From positions 79,829 to 101,270 of the forward strand of contig NW_004191720.1 of assembly GCF_000330505.1 (NCBI RefSeq): DNA of 21,442 bases, in the 5' to 3' direction. The notes below the pieces were generated by a model, which saw only the letters and a list, made by a program, of their open reading frames with translations, did not search any database and had not been told where the DNA came from. Of the stretch, positions 9,224 through 19,139 are shown one piece after another (the first letter of the stretch is position 1; the number at the start of each line of letters is the position of its first letter). The DNA is from Entamoeba invadens IP1. Taxonomy: Eukaryota; Evosea; Mastigamoebida; Endamoebidae. Made by a program: the position numbers and the translations under genes.

Positions 9224-10280
9224 ACTCACTCTTAATTTTTATTGAATTGTTAACAACACCTTCAATATTATTTCTATAAATTAGTTTGAAATTAAATGAA
9301 AAATTAATTGTATACAATTGATTTTTTTCAAATGTTGTGAAATTTGTGAAAAAGTATTTAGGTGTAGAATTTTTTCTATTTTTGTTGAAGTCTTATGAAC
9401 ATATAACTTGGATTCAGATTCACAAACACATTTAAAGCGTTTTTTCACTTTATGTGGTTATCGTTTAAAATCATATAAAAATTTCTTAAGTCATTTTTTT
9501 CATCAATATAAAAATAATATTTTTCGCTCGAATATTATTATAGTCATGGTAAAAAAGGTAGTTGAGTAAAAATGGTTATTGAATGAATAAAGGTTCAGTT
9601 AATTTTTATATTTCAATGATAGTTACAAATTTCTTCGCATCATTGAAATTTTATTGAAAACATGCTTTTAAACAAATAAAACTATTTATAACAACTAAGT
9701 ATATTTTTAATACCAATCGTATTCTTATCTGTCGTTTCATTTAAAATTGTTTATTTTTTAAAATGTAAAACATTTTCAATTTTAAATAAAAAATTATTTT
9801 TTTTGTAATTCAAAAAAGTATAGTTCAATATAGTTCATAAAGTTTCTGAAAAAAATGAAAGTGCTTATTTTTGACCATGTTCGAAAAATAAAACATAAAC
9901 AATAATAATCATAAAAACGATATTTGACTGTATGACAATTAGTTGTCAATTGTATAACATTAAGAGCTGTTTATTTAACTCCAAGTTAATTAATTCGTTG
10001 GTAGTTTTGAAGTATTCCGAGACTATCGTAATGTGATAACCAGAAAGTCCATGCATTTTGATATTCACAGTTTTTTGTTCAAATATTTCAAAATTCTTCT
10101 TTGTTAACAATTTTAAGTATTATTAATTTAGAGTCATTTACAGTTTCAAGCTAAAAGGTAATATTGGGAAAATGCTATTATTTAATAGTAAATTATTAAA
10201 TTAAATTAAATATAATATAATATATTATTTAAATGTTGAAAATTATTCACAAAACATCACTATAAAACATATTAACATTA
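8421..10280. other. Long AT-rich intergenic region without genes
   Basis: No supportable coding region. It holds a trinucleotide microsatellite at 9192-9222 and a short hairpin (TTTCAATGAT near 9612 with ATCATTGAAA near 9640). The longest open frames are low-complexity and have no protein-like composition. Confidence 0.6.
9192..9222. repeat. (ATT)10 microsatellite
   Basis: About ten uninterrupted ATT units in an AT-rich spacer. Confidence 0.92.
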
Positions 10281-10603
10281 CAAAGTGAAAACTGGATAAA
10301 TTATAACAAAAATAAGTTTTTTATTTTTGTTTTGAACTAAAAAGATCTTTAATTTGGAACGGTGTGTCGCAAACCAATTTAGATTATCAAAAACCCATAA
10401 ATTCCAAAAAGATTCTGTCAATACTTTAATCTATGTCTTGTAACAGCAAGTAAAGACTAATTTGAACACATGGGTAATAGAAACATTGGCCTGTAAAAAC
10501 CATCAGGTTAGGCGAAAACTAATCGATTTTGTGTTTTTGAATTTGTTTATATATTCTAAAAATGAAATATGTTAAAGATAAAACTTATCCAGTTTTCACC
10601 TTC
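10281..10603 (+). repeat. 323-bp repeat, copy A, with 19-bp inverted ends
   Basis: Starts CAAAGTGAAAACTGGATAA and ends with the near reverse complement TTATCCAGTTTTCACCTTC (10585-10603). The whole unit is repeated in inverted orientation at 18799-19139, with roughly 80-85% identity by eye. It may be a solitary MITE, or the left arm of a larger element, because the hAT-like coding remnant begins at its inner end and the match continues a few bases beyond it (TTCCCACAA). Confidence 0.75.
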
Positions 10604-12074
10604 CCACAAGCCATTAAACTTTGCATTGAAATAAATTTTGCTGGGGTCAGTAGAAATGCATTGAACCATGCGAAGACACTTACTATAAGTCAAAAAACAA
10701 CAGAAAATCAGATAATTGATGCAAACAAAAAAGAAAGAAAAACAGAGAAGCTCAAAAGCTCGAACATGAATGTGTTGCGATATCTGTTGACTCAACTACT
10801 AAATATGACATTGAAATATTTTGTGTGATGGTGCGAATAGTTCGTGGAAGGAAATGTGTCGGATTACCTCTTTTACTTGGTCAATACAAAAGAAAAACAA
10901 CGGCAGATGCTCTGTGTGGTTAGTACAAAAACTAAATAAACTTGGTGTTCTGTGTTGCCATGTTGTGAAAGTGACAACAGATGGTATCGCGTCTTGGGCG
11001 GGTTCAAAGGGAAGTGTTCCAATATTGATGAATAGACTAATTGAGTGCAATGAACCATTAGGCAGAGAAATAATAGATGGTCCTCTAAAGCATTTTTGGT
11101 GCAGTGCACACCGTGTTGCGCTGTGTGTAGAAGGACTCGAAAAGGAGGTGGAAATAATGATGATGAAATTCTTTTGTAAATGGTTTTGTAAAAAATCACA
11201 CCTTAATGAGTACAACAAAAATTGTGGTGCGGGACACACGATAAGTTCGACTTACTCTTATACCAGATGGTTTTGGATTAGTAAGAACATGAACGACATC
11301 TGTACCAATTGTGAAGACGTTGCTGAATATGTCAATAATCACGTTTTTGATGAATTGTGTGAATAACTTGAGAATAAAAGAATTGTCATACGTAATAATT
11401 GTGTTGGTTTTGGTATGAAAAAAGCAACAAAAACATGAGGAAAACAAGTGATAGATTTGAAGGAGCAAGTGGAAGTGATAACGCAATAGAAGCTGAAACA
11501 AATTTAGAAGAAATATTTATAGCGGAATTGGAGGAGACAAAAAGGAATTTTAGAATGGACCGTCCTTGTATAAAAAGTCTGTTTTTTAAAAGTAGAGAAA
11601 TTTACTCACCCTTTTTCGAGCTTGTTGCTTCTCTTCAAGAAGACAACTGTCTTCTCTTTGAGTATATAGTAAGAACGTAAATGTTTCAAATTCATGTAGA
11701 CAATCTTATCACAGAAGTCGAAACATGTAATTTGAAGCACTTCAAAAACATCAAAGGAATTATTGAAAGAACGACGAGTTCATGTTGAGGGTATTGTATC
11801 GTTTAAAATGCCAATTACAACTTAGATTTCACCAAATTTCCCAATCCGTAAACATGAACATAGTTAATGACTTACTTGTAAATTGGAAAACAGGAATAGT
11901 CGATTAAGTGAATAAGAAGACAATCCAAATTTTCAGTTCTACTCCGAACTTATTGAATTGTTTTATTTATTAGACGATATTCTAAAAGGAATTCAGACAA
12001 ATTATTTTTCGAAAAAACATCAGTTTGGAGAAGTTTTTGATGGAGAGTTGTCTAAACTTGGCAATGCAATATGT
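10562..12074 (+). pseudogene. Decayed hAT-like transposase
   Basis: Protein-like sequence runs through three frames. The first part (FPQAIKLCIEINFAGVS) gives way to KLEHECVAISVDSTTKYD, whose aspartate (GAC at 10789) fits the first hAT catalytic residue. A break after KRKTTADALCG leads into VVKVTTDGIASWAGSKG (aspartate codon at 10980, second catalytic position) and PLKHFWCSAHRVALCVE, the Cys/His signature near the middle of hAT enzymes. STYSYTRWFW resembles the later conserved TRW segment. Beyond 11366 more frames follow, with at least two stops, to about 12074. The order of motifs supports hAT (ZNF862-like branch) rather than other DDE families. No intact zinc finger or dimerisation domain is seen. 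The gene is certainly non-functional as read. Its own terminal repeats are uncertain. Confidence 0.68.
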
Positions 12075-12093
12075 TTAACCCTTCGAGGACGGG
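12075..12093. mobile_element. Possible piggyBac-type end inside the hAT remnant
   Basis: TTAA (12075-12078) is followed by CCCTTCGAGGACGGG. This resembles the left end of the element at 1241 and general piggyBac termini, and protein-like sequence of the hAT remnant fades at this point. No partner end could be matched inside the window, so this may be a truncated element or chance. Confidence 0.28.
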
Positions 12094-12847
12094 AAAAATC
12101 AAAATTTATCTTTTTCATGGTTGTTTTTGAACAACACTAAATATACACAAATAAATAATTCATTTTTTATGGTTCAAAAAAAATTATTGAATTTTCAAAC
12201 TATTTAAATATAATTAATTGTATTAACAAGTATGCTATTAATTTTTACATGAAAATAATAAAAAATTATTGTGATTATAAACTACTATATTTAATTTCAA
12301 ATACAATTAATTTACTATTCATTATTATGATTAAAATGAATTTATCGATATTTCAGTATTCATATTGTTAAATTTGATTAATGGCAATATATAAATAAAC
12401 ATTATTGGGTTGAATAATAAAAAAATCATTTTTCAAAAAACAACAATTAACTTTACTTTTAGATAAAAAATCAATTAAATAATCGAAATTTTCTCAAGTT
12501 TTTTTGTATAAGTCTCTTTTAAAAAATGTGTTTTTATGGGATATAGTTAATACTAGCTCCCTGTTTTTAAAATCAAAAATTTGGCAAAAACAAAAAAAAG
12601 CCTGAATGTGGCCACTTGGGTTTTTTTCTCAAATGTTTCGGTTCTTATTTTATAGATTTTACCAATATACTTCTCGTTTTTTCTTTGATCAATTGAGTCT
12701 GTGTTTGGTTTTTCTTATTTTGATCAAGTTCAGTTAGAACGTTTTTGGATTTGTTTTGGTTTATTGTCTTCGAGGTCTTTCTTTATGATAATAATTATAT
12801 AAATAGTAGTTTATTTTTTATTATAATAATAAATCTGTTATTGTTTA
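12094..12847. other. Non-coding stretch with repeat fragments
   Basis: No gene seen. 12720-12795 is about 80% identical by eye to 15512-15585 in the same orientation (TTGATCAAGTTCAG against TTGATCAACTTCAG), so this holds a fragment of a dispersed repeat. Confidence 0.5.
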
Positions 12848-13285
12848 TTAACTGTTTTCTAAAACTCTGTACCATTTCCAAAATTTATAAAAACCCTATG
12901 TCCCATTTTCCCGTTATTTACTATTGTATATGTTTTATTTTTAATTTTCCTTTATGTTGAACCAACAACAATACACAGTTTTAAACCCTTAAAAATCAAT
13001 ACAGTTTCAATTATTGAACAAAAAATCGGAAAATCACCCAAATAGTGAATATTTTTTGTTTCCCAATTTTCTAGGTTCGTTTTTGGTTAGTGATCCATTT
13101 TTTATTTAAAAGTGAGTAAAATAATATGTTTTAAATAAACATAAGATAAAAGACAGTATAACAATAAACAAACGATTTGACAAATTGCACTATTTTGATA
13201 AATAATACAACACTTATACAAATATTTTTTTCATTTCATCAAAGAAATAACCATCCATAACATAAAACGACAAACATTTAAACAA
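12848..13285 (+). repeat. 440-bp repeat, copy R
   Basis: Pairs in inverted orientation with 20850-21294 at roughly 80% by eye along its whole length. It opens with the module AACTGTTTTCTAAAACTCTG followed by TA, contains a degraded hairpin (13020-13073) and ends at ACGACAAACATTTAAA. The Tc1-like element begins just after it. The function is unknown. It is probably a non-coding part of a transposon family. Confidence 0.72.
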
Positions 13286-13353
13286 TCAAGGTTATTGATC
13301 AAAACAGTCTAAAAAAGAAACAGTTCTAAAAATTTAAAATTAAAACTATTCAA

Positions 13354-14370
13354 TTAGAGTAAATGACCAATAAAGTTTCCTTTATTTTCAACACACAGTT
13401 CAAATCTTTTAGGTAATAAGTCTATATAAGCATTGATTGTTTCAATTTCGATTGAATCCCACGCTTTCAAAAGCACAGCTCTTAGTTCTTCCAGACTGTC
13501 AAACACTTATCTTTCTTTTCGAACAATTAAACCAAGGTAGTGCCAAAAATGTTCAATGAGACTCAAGTTTAGATCGTTTGCTGGCCAATCTTTCAAGACT
13601 AAAACTCTGTGCTTTTTGTCGAGAGTCTTGAACCATTCCATTGTACTCTTTGCAGTGTGAGGTCTGTCACCATCTTGTTGAAATGTCCTTCCGTATTTGT
13701 ACACATGGTGGGAGTCCACAAACACACTGGAGTCTGTGTTTGTGAAAGCTACCAAAAATTTCAAGCAATTTTGGTAGCCTTCAGCATTCAGCTTGCCTTC
13801 AACAAAAACCAATTTAGATTTAAAGTTTTTGCCAATAGCTCCCCATACCATCACTTCTATGTTGTATTTTGGGGGTTAAACAAACGCCTTTTCGTTTAGA
13901 TCCCCCTTTCTCCTCCAGACATATCTGCCATCAGAACACATACAGATTCTTCTTTCATCGGAGATAATGGTGTTCTTCAACCATCTTTTCAAATTTGTGG
14001 CATTTCTGATTTGTGTCTTGAAAATTTTCAAATGGTTTGCTATATGTGTAGTGGTCATTGTTGGTCTTTTAATTTGTTTAATGAATACAAACTTGTTTGC
14101 TTTTATTATGCGATAAACTGTAGAATATGAAATAATGAAAACTGAAGAAACAGAAAGACACGAAGAAAATGGATTACTTTAAGTCTTTTCAACCACGTTT
14201 ACTTCAACTTGAAAAACCACTTTCTTGTGCTTACCAACTTTTCTCAGTTTGACTTCTTCTCTCTTTTTAATTTTTGTAATCGTGTCTTTTGACACTCCGC
14301 ACTCCTTTGAAATTGTTCCAAATGATTTCTTTTCTCTCAATGCAATTTTTACTCGTTCATACTTTTTCAT
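13354..14370 (-). pseudogene. Tc1/mariner-type transposase with three in-frame TAA codons
   Basis: From ATG 14370 to the final TAA at 13354-13356 the same frame is kept for 338 codons, the usual length of a Tc1 transposase. It is interrupted only by TAA at 14179-14181, 13876-13878 and 13507-13509. The order is a helix-turn-helix (FGTISKECGVSKDTITKI), a second DNA-binding part (YSTVYRIIKANKF), the first catalytic aspartate (IISDERRI), a conserved core (VMVWGAIGKNF), the second aspartate (FQQDGDRPHTAKS), the third acidic residue (LIEHFW) and a typical C-terminus (SLEELRAVLLKAWDSI). The last two catalytic residues are 39 residues apart rather than the usual 34. No frameshift is seen. As read, the product is truncated after 63 residues, within the DNA-binding domain. 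Confidence 0.85.
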
Positions 14371-14657
14371 TTTTTTGAAACATAACCAGCTGATTCTGTA
14401 AAAGTAGACATTGAATTATAAAGTTTTTTATATTATTTGAAAAAAATGTGTAATGGTAATTAAAAATTTAATCCCAAGTTTGTTTTTTATATTTTTCAAG
14501 TAAATTTTAAATGCAAATATTATTTGTCAAATAAATTAGAAAAAAAATCAGGTTTGTTATTTTGTTTTTTCGAGTAAATGTTTATAACAAAAAAATGAGG
14601 GTTAAGCAAAGATAAAAATATTTAGAAATTGTTTGTAAACTGTAGTTCAAAAGTCTG
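14371..14657. other. 5' flank of the Tc1-like gene and possible right end of its element
   Basis: Non-coding. It ends in TAAACTGTAGTTCAAAAGTC then TGTA (14636-14659), which reads inward from the right as TA-CAGACTTTTGAA, a plausible Tc1 terminus next to TA. A left partner may be CAGTCTAAAAAAGAAACAG at 13303, but the match is poor and lacks a flanking TA. Confidence 0.35.
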
Positions 14658-15467
14658 TACCGCAGTATTTTTAAAACTTCCTAAAGTCCCGTTTTTTATT
14701 TTTTATTTTTCCTAAAAAACAAAAAAAAACAAAAAATCGAAAGTACAGACTTAATTTTGAAAAAAATACCAATCCCGTTCAATTATTTTTGTACAATATC
14801 GGGAATTTATCGGAATATTAGCCAGCCTTTTCCAAAAAACCCGATCCCATTATTTGGTTTGACCACAACTCGATACTTCACAACACAAACTCAACGTTGT
14901 TGGTCAAATCATACAACGATAAACACGATAATAAATTTGGATGTTGTTGTTTGTGTCAATTTGTAACTAAATATCAGTTTCGTTAGTTTTTCATTTTTAT
15001 TAAAAACAAACATGTGGTTTTGTTCTTTAAACAAAAGAAAATGAAATAACGAATTTTAAAGAAAAAATAAATAAGAGCAAACGATTCATAATTTTGTGTT
15101 TTGATATTTCAGTCATTGTTGTGACAACACCATCAGTATATCGATATTACGCGATACTTTAGCGCTTGTTATTTATTTTATTATTATAAATGAAGACTCG
15201 ACTTTGAAAATTTTTGGCATTAAATTTATCAGCTTTTTATAATAAAATGCACTTTTGGGATCATTCGTGTGTATTTCAAAAACAAAAATCCCGTTATTTC
15301 AAATATAATATGGAATTTTTTAATGCTTAAAAGTTCTTCAAGAAAAAAAATATTTTTTGAAGACTGTTTTTCTCTTTTTTACTTGGAAAAAAATAAGCGA
15401 ATTTATTACAAAAAACGATTCCCAAAAATAATAAACAAAATAAATGCAAAAAATCGGGACACCTCAG

Positions 15468-15585
15468 TACAGAGTTTTGAAAAACAGTTTATATATCATT
15501 GAAAACATTTCTTGATCAACTTCAGTTAAACCGTTTTTGAATTTGTTATGGTTTATTATCATCGAGCTCTTTCTTAATTATAATA
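15468..15585 (+). repeat. Dispersed repeat fragment with Tc1-like end module
   Basis: TA-CAGAGTTTTGAAAAACAG resembles modules at 12848-12871 (inverted), 14636-14659 (inverted) and 21271-21293. The following 75 bases match 12720-12795. Confidence 0.5.
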
Positions 15586-15733
15586 GAACGTTATCTCATT
15601 GATTTGATCAACATTACTTTAGTCAATAACATTATAATTATGTTTTTAATTTGTTGTAAAAGTCCATTGTTATTGTCAATAACAGTTAGTAAAGTTAAAA
15701 ATCAAAGTAATGTCTTTGTGATTAAATATCATT

Positions 15734-15759
15734 TTTTATAATAGTTTACTATTATAAAA
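15734..15759. repeat. Perfect 11-bp hairpin
   Basis: TTTTATAATAG, loop TTTA, CTATTATAAAA. It is very AT-rich, so its significance is low. Confidence 0.6.
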
Positions 15760-16020
15760 TGGGATTATTATCATTATGTTATAGTTTTTATGTTAAAATC
15801 GTTTAAAAAGTTATCAAGTTGTGGTTATTCTCGATTTTCGGGAAATATAGTACAAGTCCCAATCATAATGATAAAACCTCGACTTTATTGATTTTTGTTT
15901 GTTTTTTAGTGCTCTAGTGAGATCACGTTTTATGCCCAGAAGTTTAGCCTTTTTCAAACATATTTTATAAACAAAAAAAATATTTTTTATTTGTATTAAA
16001 AACAAATAAACAAATTTGTT

Positions 16021-17166
16021 TTAATCAAAGTGTTCAATTTCTGTTTCGTCTGAATTTTGACTTTCTTTTTCTTGTATTAATCTAAGTTCGTTTTCTAAAA
16101 CATCAAATTGTTCCCTTTGTCGTCTTCTGTATATTAAACTACTTTTCTTATGTGCTTCTCTTCTTTTTTCAATTTTATTTAAATAATTGGTCATTATATT
16201 CATATAGTTTGTTGCATCTTGATTTTCAAGGGGATTAATTTCAATGTCTTCATTGCAAAAGCAACAACTTATAACAAAGAGGTTGTTAAAAGAAACAAGG
16301 TCTATTAAATAATTTTCTCTTGTAAATTTAAACACCATTTTAAGTCGACCAAAATATCTAACAATCAAACACCTTTCTCTTTTAAAGGACTTTCTTTTGA
16401 AACTGAACCAGTTGGTATGTATAAATCAAATCCTTTATATCCCTTATCACCTATTATTTTTGTTGTTCCCAACATTTTATTGATTGTTTCAGACGTGTTT
16501 TTTAAAATATTCATATCATGATCTGCACCCTGAACTGCTTTTGAAACAAAACTTGCAGTGCCACTTTCTGCATTCACAATCACTTCGACTTTAACACAAT
16601 ACATTTTGTATTTTCCACAATAAAACCCATAGCTGAAGCAAAATCGCCATTTGGACGTCTTGTTGGTGTCACTGTACAATCAACAATTGAACTTACACCA
16701 GTATTTAACAAATTTTCGTTTTTGAATGCTATTCATGCATTTTGAAGTGTACTCTAAATAAAGAAGCATTTAAATCGATTTTTATGCTTATTTGTTCGTT
16801 AGTTCTGATATATGGAATACACATATCTCTTATCATTTTCAAATTATTATATCGACAAAATAAGTATAACAAAAGAAGTCTGTCGTTGGGGTTGTTGAAA
16901 AATGATTTGCGTCCTCTTTTATCTAGATATATATTTCCAACAACTGGATGTAATGCAAGGAAAACAAGTGGCTTAAGTTTCAAAAATTCAAAAAGACTTT
17001 CAAATCCACCATAACGTTCGAGTAAATATTCGTAAAACAATATTTGTCTTGAAAGTGATCGTGCTTCAGGAGTTTGGATTACAGCTTGTGTTTCCGCCTC
17101 TTCATCTTCTATTTCTTGTTCAACAATTCCATGTGGCTCAGTTTGATGTGTTTGTCTCCTTGGCAT
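16021..17166 (-). pseudogene. Harbinger/DDE_Tnp_4-like transposase, frameshifted
   Basis: From ATG 17166 (MPRRQTHQTE) an N-terminal part of 145 aa ends at 16729. The reading continues in another frame (TGVSSIVDCTVTPTRRP, first catalytic aspartate), then in a third (GFYCGKYKMYCVKVEV, GADHDMNIL, IIGDKGYKGFD with the second aspartate), then returns to the first (LIVRYFGRLKMVFKF) to 16021. The order VDxT / CGKYKxYxxK / DKGYKG / RxFGRLK is that of the DDE_Tnp_4 family (Harbinger and IS5-like enzymes). The third acidic residue, usually the glutamate in a VERxFG context, reads valine here, and the segment before it seems shortened. At least three frame breaks make it non-functional. I found no convincing terminal repeats. 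Confidence 0.78.
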
Positions 17167-17683
17167 AATGTTTAAATTTGAGTTTATTTATTTTATAATA
17201 AGGTAACAGTAATGTTTTTGTTCAATATGCTGATTTTTATTATTACTTTTTAAATGTTTTTGGTAAACAAAAATGATAATCAACCAATCAAAAAAGAAAC
17301 TATTATATACAATATAATTAGATTTTTTTTAAAGCGATTTAAGTCACATGTCGAAGTAACTATTTCTTTAATAAAGATATATTTAATATACTATAGAACC
17401 AAATTAATTGGTTGTTATCAGGTTTTTATCACTAAATTGTGGTTTTTAGTGTTGTCATTCTAATCACTAAACCATTTAATAGTTTTATACATAATAAACT
17501 TAATTTTATTAAAAAGCTTTGTATTAAGACTTGTATTGTTGGTTTTTTCTTATATTAATTATCACTGAGATAATGTTCTAATAATTGTTTTAAAAAAATA
17601 TAAATACGTTTCATCAGGTTATTAATAATTCATATTATTTTTTTTATAAAAAACATTAAAATGACTAAAAAATTATAAGCAAG
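17167..17683. other. Intergenic region, no gene
   Basis: AT-rich. It contains small palindromes (CACTAAATTGTGGTTTTTAG, 17430-17449; AACCAA...TTGGTT, 17398-17414). It separates the Harbinger-like remnant from the 3' end of the TLDc gene. Confidence 0.5.
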
Positions 17684-18697
17684 TTAGTTAAGTTGGAAGA
17701 CAATGATACTCTTTGGTGTAAACATGTCATTATCAGTCAAATCGTTACATTTTGCAGTGTAAGTAGATGGTTTGCAATAACTCCCGTAGACATCTTTCTT
17801 GTACACACGTATATCATTACCATAGCCAAATGAAAATAGTACCGAAATATTTTGAGAATAAATAATAAATTCGCAATTGGCATTATTGCTGCTTTTCTTA
17901 AATTTATTTGGATTCAAAGTGCCATCTTTAACAAGTGAAAAGATGTATGAATTGTTACTGTTAATATAACTGCCAACAGCATTAATATTTCCAGTGTACA
18001 CTCCACCAAACTTATTGTGATTTGTGTCTTCTATTAAAAAGCACAAGTTGCTTTTGTTAATAACTTTTGTGTCAAATAAGGAATTGTTTTGTGACCAGTC
18101 GTCGTTGTACGAGTCAAACACAACACTTCCAATCTTCTTTCCTGTCAACTCTTCAAGACCTTCTTTCTCTGCACGTGTGATATGTTCTATTTTCATTCTA
18201 TCGGCATCCTTTACTTGGTTTTCAGTTTGTTGTTCAACCAATTCTTCATGTTGTTTTTTTGTATTAACAAATTTCTCAGTTGTTTTCATTTTATCAATTT
18301 CTGTGTTTTTTGCTTGAACAATTTCATTGATTTGGTCTTCAAGTGGTTTGATATCAATTTTGCATTTTTCCTCAAGAAGTGAAATTTTGATGTTGTATAA
18401 ATCGTACATCTTCTCATTGTCAAGTTGTGTTGAATATAAAGCCAACTCGTTATTAATTGTGTCGTTTGAAGTATGAAAATTGTTTAAAATTGTATTAAAT
18501 AATGATGTGATTTTATTCTTTCTTTCAATAATTTCATCAAGCTTGTCAAAGTAACTATCTGCATTTTCAATCCGTTTTGATATGTCAAGTGACTTGTCGT
18601 CGACATAATCGGATTCAATTTTTAGTGCATTGAAATTGGAAACCGCGTTTTTTGCGTCTGTGCAGAGTGATAAAAGCGTTTTTAATTCGTTTTCCAT
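17684..18697 (-). CDS. TLDc-domain protein with N-terminal coiled-coil region
   Basis: 337 aa from ATG 18697 to TAA 17684-17686. A TTG one codon upstream is not needed as a start. Residues about 1-185 are strongly charged, rich in Lys/Glu/Asp/Asn and lacking Pro-Gly breaks, as expected for long helices or coiled coil. Residues about 190-337 read as a TLDc domain (KIGSVVFDSYNDDWSQNNSL, FGGVYTGNINAVGSYINSN, ANCEFIIYSQNISVLFSFGY and a final PKSIIVFQLN strand). TLDc proteins in other eukaryotes act in oxidative-stress protection and bind V-ATPase. In Entamoeba such helical-TLDc proteins form a large family of unknown role. No signal peptide or membrane segment is seen, so it is probably cytosolic. 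The frame is clean and composition matches a live gene. A repeat (18799-19139) ends about 100 bases upstream and may overlap its promoter. Confidence 0.85.
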   Translation of the reverse strand: MENELKTLLSLCTDAKNAVSNFNALKIESDYVDDKSLDISKRIENADSYFDKLDEIIERKNKITSLFNTILNNFHTSNDTINNELALYSTQLDNEKMYDLYNIKISLLEEKCKIDIKPLEDQINEIVQAKNTEIDKMKTTEKFVNTKKQHEELVEQQTENQVKDADRMKIEHITRAEKEGLEELTGKKIGSVVFDSYNDDWSQNNSLFDTKVINKSNLCFLIEDTNHNKFGGVYTGNINAVGSYINSNNSYIFSLVKDGTLNPNKFKKSSNNANCEFIIYSQNISVLFSFGYGNDIRVYKKDVYGSYCKPSTYTAKCNDLTDNDMFTPKSIIVFQLN

Positions 18698-18798
18698 CAA
18701 TTTTTTTGTAGTTATTCGATTTTTATTTTTATTTCATATAAACTCATCAAATGATTTATTTTAACCTTAGCAAGTCAACTATATCAACTTTTTTGTGG
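18698..18798 (-). promoter_or_regulatory. Upstream region of the TLDc gene
   Basis: About 100 bases between the ATG and the upstream repeat. On the minus strand they contain GAGTTTATATGAAATAAAAA about 40-60 bases before the ATG, an A/T-rich TATA-like stretch. This is a position-based guess only. Confidence 0.22.
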
Positions 18799-19139
18799 GA
18801 AAATGAAAACTGAATAATATTTATTCAGATCATATTTTATTTTTAGAATAATTTAAACAAATTCAAAAACACAAAATCGATTAGTTTTCGCCTAACTTGA
18901 TGGTCTTTACAGACCAATGTTTCTATTACCCACGTGTACAAATTAGTCTTTTTTTGCTGTTACGAGACATACATTAGTTTTTTTGAAGAGTTTCGGAATT
19001 TATCGGTTTTTCATAATCTAAATTGGTTTCTGACACGCCGTTCTAAATTAAACATCTTTTTTGTTCAAATACAAAATTAAAAAAGTGACTTATTTTGAGT
19101 TGAAAAAACAATTTTATAAATTATCCAGTTTTCACTTTG
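18799..19139 (-). repeat. 341-bp repeat, copy B, inverted relative to copy A
   Basis: The reverse complement begins CAAAGTGAAAACTGGATAAT and ends ATTCAGTTTTCATTTTC. It aligns with 10281-10603 throughout, including the long shared stretch AACTAATCGATTTTGTGTTT. It is either a separate MITE copy or the right arm of an 8.86-kb element whose left arm is copy A. Confidence 0.75.

Larger units (their letters stand above)
14658..15813. other. Non-coding stretch with repeat fragments
   Basis: No gene can be supported; the open frames are low-complexity. It contains a TA-CAGAGTTTTGAAA module at 15468-15490, a dispersed repeat fragment at 15512-15585 and a short inverted repeat (ACATTACTTT 15611-15620 with AAAGTAATGT 15704-15713). 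Confidence 0.5.

Noticed and set aside
9135..9317. Minus-strand open frame with a poly-Asn run
   Set aside because: It is only the translation of the ATT microsatellite in AT-rich spacer.
10799..11501. Several minus-strand open frames over the hAT remnant
   Set aside because: They are antisense shadows of the plus-strand hAT-like coding remnant and have no recognisable motifs of their own.
14590..14605. GAGGGTTAA as the right end of a piggyBac element starting at 12075
   Set aside because: The sequence inside it does not match the 12075 end beyond CCCT, so pairing them is unsupported.
15269..15502. 77-aa plus-strand open frame
   Set aside because: It is Lys/Phe/Ile-rich AT-driven sequence overlapping a repeat module, with no domain or paralogue visible.
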